Of a DNA stretch of 64,000 nt, positions 54,184 to 63,300 are shown piece after piece. The position numbers were made by a program, and so were the translations under genes. Each line of letters opens with the position of its first letter. Position 1 is the first letter of the stretch. The DNA lies in contig NZ_CP107853.1 of the NCBI RefSeq assembly GCF_036013525.1, forward strand, positions 1,364,001 through 1,428,000. Reading direction: 5' to 3'. The notes beneath the pieces were generated by a model that was not told the origin of the DNA, searched no databases, and saw only the letters and a list, made by a program, of their open reading frames with translations. The stretch is from Nonomuraea sp. NBC_00507. GTDB lineage: Bacteria > Actinomycetota > Actinomycetes > Streptosporangiales > Streptosporangiaceae.

Positions 54184-54300
54184 AGTCCTGCTGTGGTCCT
54201 GCCACCTGCTCCAACCTCGTCCACGGGGTCGTCAAACTACCCCGGCTGATGGGTGTTTCGGACCAGAACTGGTTCATCAACTCCTCTGACGCGGAAGGCC
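54184..54300 (+). repeat. 115-bp segment repeated inverted at 45857-45973 (copy 2)
   Basis: Plus strand AGTCCTGCTGTGGTCCTGCC through CACCTGCTCCAACCTCGTCC and GTGTTTCGGACCAGAACTGG to CTCTGACGCGGAAGGCC. It ends just before the stop of the XRE regulator gene on the minus strand. One frame (LMGVSDQNWFINSSDAEGR) is open in this copy but no function is apparent. Confidence 0.6.
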
Positions 54301-54304
54301 GAGC

Positions 54305-55177
54305 TCAGTGCTGTTGGATAGAGGCTGGCTCGGTGTCACGGCGGCTTTGATGCATCAGGATTCGCATGGCGTCGGCGGAGCTTGAGTCGTTCGGGGTGTA
54401 AATCTCGAGCCGGTGGTCGGGACTGTCGGGCTGGAGCCAGATCTGGTAGGCGAGGCTCACGGCGCCAACGGTGGGGTGCTGAAGGTGCATGGTTCCGACG
54501 GTGCAGTCAGCGACCTCCCCTATCGTCCACATCCTCGCGAACTCGTCGCTGCGCATCGTGAGCTCGCCGATCAATTCCGCCAGGCGTGCGTCTGTGGGGA
54601 ACCGGCCTGCGGTGAGCCGGAGATACGCAACGTGGACGCGGGCGAGCTCGTCCCAATTGCGATGCAGGTCACGGGTGAGTGGATCAAGGAAGAACATCCG
54701 CGGGACGGAGGGGCGGCGCGCCGGCTCCTGTGGCGAGTCGAATGCGATGTGCTCGGCAGTGAGCGCGTGGCCCGTACGGTTCCACGCGAGCACGTCGCCA
54801 CGCCGGCCGAGCACGACCGCCGGCGTCGCGTCTCCTAGAGATTTCAGGAGCGCGAGAACTCGTGGATGGGGCTCCTCTTGGGGGGGTTCGGACAGACCGG
54901 GATTCGTGGGTTGTCGAGCGAGATTGTGAAGGTGAACCGTCTCGATCCGGTCGAGCCGCAGCACCCGCGCGAGGGCGTCGAGCACCTGCTTGGAGGCGGT
55001 CTCTGCCTGCCCCTGCTCCAGGCGCGTGTAATATCCGACGCTCACTCCCGCGAGATGGGCGAGCTCTTCACGTCGCAGGCCGGGAACCCGGCGAGCGGTG
55101 CCGAAAGTGCGTAGCCCGATATCAGCAGGTGTGACCCGATCACGTCGACTTTTCAGAAACGCTCCCAGATCCTCCAT
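54305..55177 (-). CDS. XRE-family regulator with MmyB-like ligand-binding domain
   Basis: 290 residues. HTH at about 10-75 (RRVPGLRREELAHLAGVSVG, YYTRLEQGQ), then the MmyB-like domain (AVVLGRRGDVLAWNRTGHAL, HLQHPTVGAVSLAYQIWLQP) related to a PAS-like fold. Members regulate adjacent transporter or redox genes in response to a lipid-like ligand. ATG 55177 (MEDLGAFLKSRR) fits the family start; a farther upstream start overlaps the divergent gene. It is divergent from the MFS exporter, with 103 bp between starts, which it probably represses. Confidence 0.88.
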   Translation of the reverse strand: MEDLGAFLKSRRDRVTPADIGLRTFGTARRVPGLRREELAHLAGVSVGYYTRLEQGQAETASKQVLDALARVLRLDRIETVHLHNLARQPTNPGLSEPPQEEPHPRVLALLKSLGDATPAVVLGRRGDVLAWNRTGHALTAEHIAFDSPQEPARRPSVPRMFFLDPLTRDLHRNWDELARVHVAYLRLTAGRFPTDARLAELIGELTMRSDEFARMWTIGEVADCTVGTMHLQHPTVGAVSLAYQIWLQPDSPDHRLEIYTPNDSSSADAMRILMHQSRRDTEPASIQQH

Positions 55178-55280
55178 AACATCGAGCCTAGGCCGACAGA
55201 GAACGCTGGTGGGTATACCTGCTGGGTGTACCCACGGCAGGGGAGTGGTTGCCGAGACCCTCCTGCCGGACCGTCGAACC

Positions 55281-56807
55281 ATGTCTCAACAGCACGCGCA
55301 CAACTCACCGGCCATGCGGGCCTGGCTCGGCCTTCTGGTGATCCTCGGGCCCGTACTGCTGGTCTCGATGGACGGATCGATCCTGTTCTTGGCGATGCCC
55401 CGGATCAGCCAGGCCCTCACACCGACCGCTGACCAGGCCTTGTGGATTCTGGACATCTACGGCTTCGCCGTCGGCTCCCTGCTCATCGCGTTCGGCAACA
55501 TTGGCGACCGGTACGGTCGGCTGAGGTTGCTCATGATCGGCACGGCGGCTTTCGGCATCGGTTCCGCGGGAGCGGCGTTCGCGCCGAGCCCTGAGCTTCT
55601 GATCGTCGCCCGGGCGCTGATGGGAGTGGCGGGTGCGACTCTCCTGCCATCGGCTTTGGCCGTGTTGAGCGAGCTGTTTGCTGACCCGCGGCGGCGGGCG
55701 CAAGCCATCGGCGTCTTCGCTGCGGCATTCGCGGCCGGGTTCGCCATTGGCCCCGTCGCCGGCGGCATCCTATTGGAACGGTTCTGGTGGGGCTCGATCT
55801 TCTTGATCAACCTTCCCGTCATCGCCCTGTTCCTGCTCTTCGCGCCGATCCTGCTCCGTGAGGTCCGTGCGACTCGCCCCGGTCACGTCGACGCGCTCAG
55901 TGTCGTCATCTCCGCGGTCGGACTCCTGCTCACGATCTACGGCCTGAAGTTCGCCGCCGCAGAAGGCCTGTCGACTGTCCCGGTTCTCGTGGGGATCGCA
56001 GGGCTGGTGCTGCTGGTGTGGTTTGCGCGCAGGCAGCGGAGCCTTCGGCATCCGTTGATCGAGTTCTCGCTCTTCCGCGACCGTGTCTTCACGGTGGCGA
56101 TCATCACCGGGCTGCTGCCGTTGGCAGCGTGGTCCGCGGCCGCGTACCTCGCAGGCATCTACCTCCAATCCGTCCTTGACTTGCCTGTCCTGCGCGCGGC
56201 TCTCCTCGCGCTTCCTGGCGCCGTGGTTCTCACCATCACCTGCATCGTCACGCCCTTCGTGGTCGATCGCATCGGAAAGCGAACCGCCCTCATCATCTGC
56301 CACTTCTCCATCGCGGCGGGTCTGCTGTTCCTGCTCCCCACGGCAATCACGGGCGGGATCGGCTGGTACGTCGCTTCCACGGCCATCGGGGGCATTGGCT
56401 ACGGCATCTGTTTCAGCGTCGTCGCCGACACCGCCGTCGGTGCCGTTCCCACGGAACGAGCCGGCTCGGCGGGCGCGATTGCGGAGACCAGCAACGAGAT
56501 CGGCAACGCCCTCGGCATCGCGCTCCTCGGCTCACTCGCTGCCCTGGTCTTCCGACTCCAGGGGCCGGACCTGGCACCCACCCTGGATGAAACCCTCCAG
56601 CTTCCGGACCTTGTGCCTGCGACGGCCGTGGAGGCGAAGACCGCCTTTGTCACTGGCCTGCACGTGGCCGCCGCAGCGGCCAGCGGCCTCCACATAGCGC
56701 TCGGTATCCTTGCCCTTCGCTGGCTCCCCAGATCAATGGCAGCACATGCCGACTCTGATACCCGATTCGGGGATACGACAGATCGAGCAGAAAGCACGAC
56801 TCGATGA
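55281..56807 (+). CDS. MFS drug exporter, DHA2 (14-TMS) type
   Basis: 508 residues with about 14 transmembrane helices. Motif A is GNIGDRYGRLRL between TM2 and TM3, motif C-like ALPSALAVLSELFADPRRRA and GPVAGGILLERFWW follow, and the N-terminus (GPVLLVSMDGSILFLAMPRI) is typical of EmrB/QacA-like H+ antiporters. ATG 55281 begins the conserved part; the longer frame to 55098 overlaps the divergent regulator and lacks support. Together with the XRE regulator it looks like an inducible efflux pair. Confidence 0.9.
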   Translation: MSQQHAHNSPAMRAWLGLLVILGPVLLVSMDGSILFLAMPRISQALTPTADQALWILDIYGFAVGSLLIAFGNIGDRYGRLRLLMIGTAAFGIGSAGAAFAPSPELLIVARALMGVAGATLLPSALAVLSELFADPRRRAQAIGVFAAAFAAGFAIGPVAGGILLERFWWGSIFLINLPVIALFLLFAPILLREVRATRPGHVDALSVVISAVGLLLTIYGLKFAAAEGLSTVPVLVGIAGLVLLVWFARRQRSLRHPLIEFSLFRDRVFTVAIITGLLPLAAWSAAAYLAGIYLQSVLDLPVLRAALLALPGAVVLTITCIVTPFVVDRIGKRTALIICHFSIAAGLLFLLPTAITGGIGWYVASTAIGGIGYGICFSVVADTAVGAVPTERAGSAGAIAETSNEIGNALGIALLGSLAALVFRLQGPDLAPTLDETLQLPDLVPATAVEAKTAFVTGLHVAAAAASGLHIALGILALRWLPRSMAAHADSDTRFGDTTDRAESTTR

Positions 56808-57170
56808 GTCGCCAGCAGACCTCTATCGATCGAGAGCCGGCGGCGTCTTGGGGAGCGATGCAAAAGCCGTCCCTTGCCTAGGTGGCCGGCGGAGATAGGC
56901 CTCTCACGGGTATGCACCAGCAAGCGGATGAACAGACAACGCCGGTTCGCCGAGCTCATCGCAGACCCGAACCGACTTCAGCAACTTGATCTGGCCGTCC
57001 TCGACCAAGTAACCACGTTCGTTTGGCCAGCCCTAGCTATTTAGTACGGCGTGGGCTGCCACACGATCGAGCAGGCTCTGGGTCGGTCGTGGGCCCACGC
57101 CGCGTAAGCCGCTGCTGCCTCGCCGGTCCTATGTCATGTAACGTGCCCGGGGACCAGACGCATTTCTGGG
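56808..57170. other. intergenic region with a long-arm inverted repeat
   Basis: An open frame of 38 codons (56928-57044, MNRQRRFAELIADPNRLQQL) has no RBS. CGGCGTGGGC (57047-57056) and GCCCACGCCG (57093-57102) form a perfect 10-bp inverted repeat with a 36-base loop, perhaps a terminator for the converging MFS and aldo-keto reductase genes. No other feature seen. Confidence 0.4.
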
Positions 57171-58220
57171 TCAGCTCGCGGCGCGGTCGCCGAGCGGGCG
57201 GCGGCGCAAGGCGGGGTCGGTCAGGGGCGCGGGGCTCCAGAGGCCGACAGGGTGGTAGACGTTGGTGCCGGGCGGCACGAGCTCGTCGATCCGGTCGAGC
57301 ACGGTGTCGTCGAGCACCAGCGAGGCGCCCTTCAGCAAGCCATCCAGCTGCTCCATCGTGCGCGGGCCGAGGATGACCGAGGTGACCGCCGGGTGTGACG
57401 CGACGAAGGCGATGGCCAGCGCCGGCAGGGTGCAGCCGAGCTCGTCCGCCAGTTTCACCAGTTCCTCGACGACCTCCAGCTTGGCTGCGTTGACCGGGGT
57501 AGACGGGTCGAACCGTTCTGGCGCGAGCGCGGCGCGGCCCCGCGACAGGTCGACCTGCTGCCCCTTGCGGTAACGACCGGTCAGGAACCCCCAGCCCAGC
57601 GGGCTGTAGGTGAGCACGCCCATGCCGAGCCGCTGCGCCGTGGGAAGGACGTCGCCCTCGATGCCGCGGGCCAGGATGTTGTACGGCGGCTGCTCGGTGC
57701 GGAACCGGTACAAGCCGCGCTGCCGGGCCACGTGGTAGGCCTCGACCGTCTCGTGCGCCGGGAAGGCCGAGCTGCCGAAGGCCCGGATTTTGCCCTGCCG
57801 GACCAGATCGGTCAGTGCCGAGAGGGTCTCCTCGATGTCGGTCCGGTGGTCGGGGCGGTGGATCTGGTAGAGGTCGATCCAGTCGGTGCGCAGCCGCTTG
57901 AGACTCGCCTCGACCTCGCGCATGATCCAACGCCGCGAGTTGCCGCTGCGGTTGGGCCCCTCCCCCATCTGGAAGTGCACCTTCGTCGCCAGCACCACCT
58001 CGTCTCGCCGGCCCTGCAGCGCTTTGCCCACGATCTCCTCGGATTCGCCCGCCGAGTACATGTCAGCGGTGTCGACGAAGTTGATCCCGTGGTCGAGGGC
58101 GGTGTGGATGATGCGGATGCTGTCATCGTGGTCGGGGTTGCCGGCCGAGCCGAACATCATGGTGCCGAGGCAGTGGGTGCTGACCTCGATACCAGTGCCG
58201 CCGAGGATGCGATATCTCAT
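57171..58220 (-). CDS. aldo/keto reductase
   Basis: 349 residues, (beta/alpha)8 NADPH-dependent reductase. Catalytic tetrad visible: Asp50 (FVDTADMY), Tyr55, Lys80 (LATKV), His121 (YQIHRPD). The C-terminal cofactor loop is SVILGPRTMEQLDGLL. Closest in style to YajO/YghZ or perakine-reductase-like AKRs that reduce aldehydes. The promoter has MerR-type architecture and a truncated MerR gene is divergent, so expression was probably inducible by an electrophile or oxidant. Confidence 0.92.
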   Translation of the reverse strand: MRYRILGGTGIEVSTHCLGTMMFGSAGNPDHDDSIRIIHTALDHGINFVDTADMYSAGESEEIVGKALQGRRDEVVLATKVHFQMGEGPNRSGNSRRWIMREVEASLKRLRTDWIDLYQIHRPDHRTDIEETLSALTDLVRQGKIRAFGSSAFPAHETVEAYHVARQRGLYRFRTEQPPYNILARGIEGDVLPTAQRLGMGVLTYSPLGWGFLTGRYRKGQQVDLSRGRAALAPERFDPSTPVNAAKLEVVEELVKLADELGCTLPALAIAFVASHPAVTSVILGPRTMEQLDGLLKGASLVLDDTVLDRIDELVPPGTNVYHPVGLWSPAPLTDPALRRRPLGDRAAS

Positions 58221-58225
58221 ACTTC

Positions 58226-58260
58226 GGAACCGTAGAATCTAGAGCCGACTCTAGGTCAAA
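58226..58260 (-). promoter_or_regulatory. MerR-type promoter with 19-bp spacer
   Basis: On the minus strand: -35 TTGACC, then 19 bases containing the dyad CTAGAG-TCGG-CTCTAG (58239-58254), then -10-like TACGGT, reading toward the aldo-keto reductase. A 19-bp spacer with a central dyad is the hallmark of MerR-activated promoters, and a MerR-family HTH gene starts 10 bp away on the other strand. Confidence 0.7.
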
Positions 58261-58269
58261 CTGGGCCAC

Positions 58270-58434
58270 ATGTCGGCTTTGAGCATCGGCCAGGTCGCCG
58301 AGCGCACCGGGCTCAGCGTGCACACACTCCGGTTCTACGAGCGGGAGGGGCTGCTGGCCCAGCCGGTACGGCGGGGAGCCGCAGGGCACCGGGTCTACAA
58401 CGAGGGTGACCTCGACTGGCTGGCCGATCCGTAA
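58270..58434 (+). pseudogene. MerR-family regulator truncated after the HTH
   Basis: 54 residues: MSALSIGQVAERTGLSVHTL, RFYEREGLLAQPVRRGAAG, HRVYNEGDLDWLADP then stop. This is a complete MerR DNA-binding domain. Family members run to 120-250 residues with a dimerisation coiled coil and sensor region, missing here because sequence homology switches at about 58425 to an antisense remnant. Without the dimerisation helix it is unlikely to act normally. Confidence 0.75.
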
Positions 58435-58750
58435 GCTGCGGGACCTGAGAGAAAGGGCAATCTTTGTCGCCCGCTACGACGAGCCCGGCACCGCGCCCTT
58501 CGATCGGTGTGTCGGTCTCGATGGCGGCGGGCTGCCCATCCGACAGCGGCACCAACCAGAAGCTCGTCCGTATATTGTCGATCGTTTGCCAGACGATCCG
58601 CCCCCGCCACCCCGTACCACAAGGCGAACACACCCTTCGACGTACGATCTGTGATCTTCCGGTCTGGCCGGTCTCGACGTCATAGGCGTAGAGGGCATCG
58701 GCCTTCTTCGAAGCTCTGCCACCTCTCCAGCAGGAGTACGACCGTCGATC
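58435..58750 (-). pseudogene. beta-propeller protein remnant
   Basis: Minus frames, with one or two shifts, read KADALYAYDVETGQT, KGVFALWYGVAGADR, RIVWQTIDNIRTSFWLVPLS and ETDTPIEGRGAGLVVAGDKD. Repeated VW/W-D-type beta strands suggest a TolB/WD-like propeller. No start or end remains. Bases 58751-59229 show nothing supportable. Confidence 0.45.
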
Positions 58751-59229
58751 AGCGTCCACGGGCGGCCTTTGCGAGCAGCTCGCAGATGACGGCAAGCGGC
58801 AGGGGGCGGCCCAACGCCGAAATGAGGTCCGCCCTTGCTCGTCGACTATGACGTCCAGCAGATCGTTCACTAGCAGTGGACACTGCTGCTGCTCCGGTCG
58901 TCCCCCTGAACCTCCGCTTTCTCTTGGAGATTTGGGGCTTTAGCGGTGATAAAGGCTACTTTCGGCGGCTTCCACGAGCGGGCATGTATTCGATTCCACG
59001 CTTCGTCGCTGTCATTGAGAACCTCCAAAGCTCGACCAGTGATCTGCAGTTAAGCACTAGGCACTGTCGCGAAGCTTTCGTCAAGCCGTCTATGCCCAAT
59101 TTGACTGTTATGCACTGTCTCTCCTTTGTGCTTGCAGCGTGAAGGAGGTGAGTCCTGCAAACGAGGCGGTTCTGTTGCTGCTGACGAGCGCCACCCCGAC
59201 CCCATGGGCAGCTGCACAGGTTGAATTCT

Positions 59230-59535
59230 TAGGGTCGGTTATGGCTTTGTCGGGGTGTCGAGGGTGATGTCCAGTCTGGGCCAGGCAGTCGGTGAGCAGG
59301 TGGTGGAGCCGGTACTGGATCTTCTTCAGCTTGCGTTTGACGATCCGGGCGAGGTTGGTTAGGTCGGTGACGGCGAAGTGGCCAGGGAGCGGCGGAGCAA
59401 TGACCACACGCCCTCGGCGGGGTTCAGTTCGGGTACGTAGGTGGGGAGTCGGAAGGTGAGCAGCCTCGATGCCACCCAGCGGCTGGTGAACCGCGCTCGT
59501 TGGGCCACCCTGGGCGCGACGAGCGCCGTCCGCCG
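59230..59535 (-). pseudogene. IS630-family transposase, C-terminal part (split copy)
   Basis: The frame reads LLTFRLPTYVPELNPAEGVW SLLRRSLA, then shifted FAVTDLTNLARIVKRKLKKI QYRLHHLLTDC. PTY-PELNP-E--W is the third catalytic block of IS630 DDE transposases. It is the likely continuation of the N-terminal part at 60950-61540, separated by 59556-60900. Confidence 0.65.
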
Positions 59536-59555
59536 CTTCGCCATCTCCCATTTGG

Positions 59556-60059
59556 ATGCCGTCGCCCGGCCCTGCCGGCATGACCGTGGGAGCGCTGGAT
59601 GAATCAGGCCAGGAGAGGCAAGGCACAGCCAGCGCTGACGCCAAGCGTCAGCTGCCTGACCTGCGAGCAGTGGTGGCCAAGCACTGCATGCCCAAACACG
59701 CCTGGACCAACTACTGCTTCATCCCCGAAGATCAGCCCGCTACCCTCTCCCGCCTGATCACCGTAGCAGGCGATCCTGCGCCACACCGTGCTGGTCATGG
59801 CCGCCCTGGCCATCTGCGCGGCAAGCGCCGCAGCCGCCCGACGTCGCACCGACACTCAAGCCCCACCATCCACCAGGCCCGACCAACAGCAGCAGCCAAG
59901 CCCGGCATAATTCCGCTGACCGTCGCCGAGATCAAGAACCTGCTCAAGTCCGCCACCAGCCGCATCACGCCGTTAGAACACATCGCCCGCTGGCCAGCCT
60001 GGCGACGCCGCCACCAAGCCCGCGCTCGCCCGGGCACCGCATATATCCGGCTCAGCTAA
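59556..60059 (+). pseudogene. internally deleted IS701-type transposase
   Basis: Begins GALDESGQERQGTASADAKR, the catalytic block of IS701/DDE_5 transposases (DESG--K-GT-T--V-RQ). It later reads GIIPLTVAEIKNLLKSATSR and WPAWRRRHQARAR, its C-terminal signature (IPLT--E---L, W--WRRRHQ--A). The 200 or more residues between these blocks are largely missing. It lies inside the split IS630 copy. Confidence 0.6.
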
Positions 60060-60105
60060 ACGCATGGCGGCTGCTGCCGCTGCAGGGACTCCCTCGCTAG
60101 CACTC

Positions 60106-60158
60106 CATGTCAAGTAGACCATGACTTTACATCGAAATGTCATGGTTTACTTGACATG
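60106..60158. promoter_or_regulatory. 20-bp inverted repeat ending at a GTG start codon
   Basis: CATGTCAAGTAGACCATGAC (60106-60125) and GTCATGGTTTACTTGACATG (60139-60158) are complementary at 19 of 20 positions, with a 13-base loop. The last base is the G of the GTG start of the next gene. It could be an operator for an autoregulator or an RNA hairpin masking a leaderless start. Confidence 0.65.
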
Positions 60159-60883
60159 TGACAACTTCGGATGACTTCCGCGCGAGTTCTATCGGCTACT
60201 CGCTCCACGGCCTGGCCCGCCTCGCCATGTCCGCCGCTGCGTGTGAACTGTCCGACGCCGCGCGGGCCGCAGTGCCCACCAGCGTCGACGCCTATCACCA
60301 TGACCATGGCCATTGTGATGGGGGCAGCTGGCTAGAGGTGGCTGCTCGCATCGCTGCTGAGGGCCGCGATTTCCTGACCGCCACCGTGGTGTTCGAGCGG
60401 CTGCGCGGCGCTACCTGGGAAGAAATCGGTAAGGCCCTTGGAGGCATCACCCGCCAGGCCGCGCATGACCGATACGGGACGGCTGTCGCCGAGTGGGAGG
60501 CCCGCGCGATACGCGCCTGGCTCAATCCCGACAGCGCATCCCAACTCCTCGGCCCTGCCGTCGGCGATCCCGCGGGAACCATCCGCCGCCTCAATGAGTG
60601 GGTTACGGGCCACGAAGGAACCGAGCGCGACGCCCATGAAGATCAGGTGGGCCTCGGCCTGGGTGCCAATACCCTGCACGATCACTATAAACTTGTCATC
60701 GCGGCCGCCCGCCTGCTCCTGGACACCTCTACACCCGCTGAGGAGCGTGCCACGCTGGAACTCGCCTATGCCCGCCGCAAGGCGGAGCTGTATGCGCGCA
60801 TGAACGCCAAGAGCAACGAGAAAGCCCAGCGGCTGTTCGCCGAGATCCGCGCTCGACTCACCGAGTTGGAAGCGCAGCGGTGA
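60158..60883 (+). CDS. unknown protein with HTH-like segment
   Basis: 241 residues, soluble, mostly helical. GATWEEIGKALGGITRQAAH (about 87-106) looks like a helix-turn-helix of the kind found in actinobacterial hypothetical proteins and sigma-like regulators. The C-terminal 60 residues are a charged helix, probably coiled coil (RRKAELYARMNAKSNEKAQR). Start GTG 60158 has no Shine-Dalgarno and lies at the edge of a 20-bp inverted repeat, suggesting leaderless translation or a later start (ATG 60227). It lies between IS remnants inside a split IS630, so it was probably brought in by insertion. An autoregulatory DNA-binding role is an inference. Confidence 0.6.
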   Translation: MTTSDDFRASSIGYSLHGLARLAMSAAACELSDAARAAVPTSVDAYHHDHGHCDGGSWLEVAARIAAEGRDFLTATVVFERLRGATWEEIGKALGGITRQAAHDRYGTAVAEWEARAIRAWLNPDSASQLLGPAVGDPAGTIRRLNEWVTGHEGTERDAHEDQVGLGLGANTLHDHYKLVIAAARLLLDTSTPAEERATLELAYARRKAELYARMNAKSNEKAQRLFAEIRARLTELEAQR

Positions 60884-60949
60884 CACTCAACCTCATCGAC
60901 GTCTACCGGCACAGACGCACGCCCTCCCCACAAAGACCCAGCTCAACTA

Positions 60950-61540
60950 CCGAATGGGGGCTGGCGTACTATGTGCACGTTCAGGTTGTCCCAGCACCAC
61001 ACGCGTCGTGCGCCGAGCTGCTGGTGGGTGGCCACGATCAGGTCACGGTGGTCGATCCAGGAGAACGTCTTGGGTTCGCTTTTGCGGCCGTGGTAGACGT
61101 GCAGTTTGTAGAAGAGGTGCGGCCGCTCGCCGTCTCGGATGCAGACGACGCCGGCCATGTTGATGCGGCCGGAACCTCTGCCGCGGACCGTCACCACCGG
61201 TCGGGCGCCGACCGGCGCCCAGATGCGTCCTTTCGGCGGCTTCAGGCCCTGCCCGGCTTCGTCTTCGAAGCACAGGTAGGCGCCATGTCCGCCGCGGTGG
61301 CTTTGCCGCCGGCCACACCTCGGCTTTCCACAACGCGATGGCCTGCTCGTCCCGCTCGATCGCCCGCCGGGAGGGCAACTGCACCGACCAGCCGTGCCGA
61401 TGCAGCAGCTTGTCCACCCCCTCGATGGTGTAGCCGATGTGGAACAGCCTGGTGGCCGTCCAGCTGGGCGCCGTGCTGACCGCGGCCGTTCACTCGGCAG
61501 GGCAGGCGGCCCAATGATCAACAGGCTGCCGCCGACCACG
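60950..61540 (-). pseudogene. IS630-family transposase, N-terminal and middle part (frameshifted)
   Basis: Shifted frames give MDKLLHRHGWSVQLPSRRAI ERDEQAIALWK, then GAYLCFEDEAGQGLKPPKGR, IWAPVGARPVV, GRINMAGVVCIRDGERPHLF and CWDNLNVHI. EDE-G and WDNL-H are catalytic blocks 1 and 2 of IS630. It stops after VHI, where the insertion begins; block 3 is at 59230-59535. Confidence 0.7.
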
Positions 61541-61680
61541 ACCGTGGCTCAGCCGGTGAACGTGCTGGTCCTGTCCACCGGAAAGTGCCGTACGGGTTGA
61601 TGTCCGACCGGAACCGCGCGGTCAGTTCGCGGCGGTCCTCCTCGGCGAGCAGGTCGAGGACCGCCCGTTCGGCCGGCCGA

Positions 61681-62337
61681 TCATCCGAGGACGAGCGGCA
61701 GTTTCGCGGCCAGCTCGCCCAGTTCGGCCTTCTCCGCGTCGGTCGCAGCACGCCGTCCGGTGCCGACCAGCAGCGCGTCCTTGTCGGAGAAGGACGCGGG
61801 GAACACGGTCCCGGCGATCTCCTCCAGCATCTCGCGGCACCGGGTGAGCCCCTCCGCGGGTGGTCCCGCCGCATCCGGGAGGTACGCGACCAGGTCGAGG
61901 TGGTGCAGCGTCCACTCCATGACGTACGCGGAGAGGTAGTCGCGCACGGTGAGGACCTCTTCGCGGGTGGCGACCCGCAGGCCCGGGTCGACGAGTTCGG
62001 CGGCGCGGCCGGCGGCGGAGCCGACGTCGTCGAGGTGGAACTTGAGCAGCCGGGGCTCCTGGTACGCGGCGGCGAGCCGGACGGTCAGCGCGTCGAGCGG
62101 GTCGTCGCCGGTCGGCGGCGTTTGGGTGACATCCCAGTAGGTCACCGCGTCGCGGGTCGGTTCTGTTTCGGCGGGGGTCACGAGGGTGATCAGGACGTCT
62201 TGAGCGTCGATGATCAGGTGGCACACCAGGTCCCGCACGAGCCAGCCGGTACAGCCGGACGACTGTGCGAAGTCCTCGTCCGAGAGTTCGGCGACCGCCG
62301 TACGCAACGCCGTCCAAGAGCGTGAGAAGAGATCCAC
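61681..62337 (-). CDS. mycothiol-dependent maleylpyruvate isomerase N-terminal (MDMPI/DinB-like) domain protein
   Basis: 218 residues of the DinB-like four-helix fold: FSRSWTALRTAVAELSDEDF, CTGWLVRDLVCHLIIDAQDV with metal-ligand His, and YVMEWTLHHLDLVAYLPDA with HHLD supplying further ligands. Actinobacterial members are mycothiol-dependent transferases or of unknown role. GTG 62337 is chosen because the family begins near VDLFSRSW; the frame is open to 62445 but the extension looks unrelated. Weak ribosome site. Confidence 0.8.
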   Translation of the reverse strand: MDLFSRSWTALRTAVAELSDEDFAQSSGCTGWLVRDLVCHLIIDAQDVLITLVTPAETEPTRDAVTYWDVTQTPPTGDDPLDALTVRLAAAYQEPRLLKFHLDDVGSAAGRAAELVDPGLRVATREEVLTVRDYLSAYVMEWTLHHLDLVAYLPDAAGPPAEGLTRCREMLEEIAGTVFPASFSDKDALLVGTGRRAATDAEKAELGELAAKLPLVLG

Positions 62338-62438
62338 ATCGGCAAGGTAGCGCGGTGCCGCGATGACGGACAACCGCACTTGGACGGTCGGCCCGATGAT
62401 CGTCACCCTGCCCTGGCTACCCGCCCACACGATCACGC

Positions 62439-63190
62439 TCACCACCGCCGGATGCTCAACTGTTCCCGCGGGCCGGTGGCACCGCGTGACGGGTCAGCCG
62501 CTGCGCCGACGTCCACGCCTTCGAACAAGGGCGCAGCCTGCGTGGCGGTGTCCAAGGCCCAGCGCCCGGTGCTGATCAGCCCCAGGACCAGGATGCCGAC
62601 GCCGAGTCCGAGCACGAGCCACCACACGCCGCGCTCCGCGCTGGTGAACGCCGTCCCGCCGCTGCCCATGGCCGGTCCCACAATCGTTCCGGAGATCGCG
62701 ACGCCGAGGGCGGTGCCGGTCTGCCGGCCTGTGGAGGCGAACGAGGCGGCCACCCCGGCCATCGAAGCGGGCATTTCGGAGACCGCCGAGTTGATGATCG
62801 GTGGGTTGTCGGTCCCCAGGGCGATGCCGAACAGCAGATCGGTCGCGAGTACGGCCGGCAGCGCGGTGGCCGGTCCGAGCCAGATCGACGCGCCGCAGCC
62901 CAGTGCCAGCGCGGCCCCGGAGACCACCAGCGGCAGTCGAGGGCCGCGCCCGCCGACCACCCGGCCGGTGAGCGGGGGAGAGGACCACGATCAGCACCCC
63001 GACCGGGAGCAGAGTACAGCCCGGCCTCCAGGGCCGACATGCCGCGCAGGTCCTGGAGGTACGGGGCGGTCACGAACAGGAAGTCGCCGAACCCGTGCAA
63101 GGCAAAGAGAGCCATCGCAATCGCCGAACTGAACGGCACGCTCCGAAACAGGCGCAGCTCCAGCAGCGGGTCGACACGGCGCGGTGCGGC
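62439..63190 (-). pseudogene. MFS transporter, C-terminal half, frameshifted
   Basis: VDPLLELRLFRSVPFSSAIA, MALFALHGFGDFLFVTAPYL and DLRGMSALEAGLYS lead, after a frameshift near 63010, to PLVVSGAALALGCGASIWLG, LFGIALGTDNPPIINSAVSE and ASMAGVAASFASTGRQTGTA. This is the second half of an EmrB/QacA-type MFS exporter. The first half is missing, replaced at about 63190 by an IS3 OrfA fragment. Nonfunctional. Confidence 0.75.
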
Positions 63191-63300
63191 CTGACCAATC
63201 GTCAACTGCTCATCCAAGACGGACTTGACGACCTCGCCCTTGAACTCCTCTGAATATCTCTTGCCCGCGGGCCCCTTCTTTCCAGACCACTTGGCACCGT
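63190..63300 (-). pseudogene. IS3-type OrfA remnant
   Basis: The minus frame reads GKKGPAGKRYSEEFKGEVVK SVLDEQLTIGQA, the beginning of IS3 OrfA proteins (RYS-EFK-E-V), fused in frame to the broken MFS gene. The remainder of 63301-63660 has no supported gene. Confidence 0.5.
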
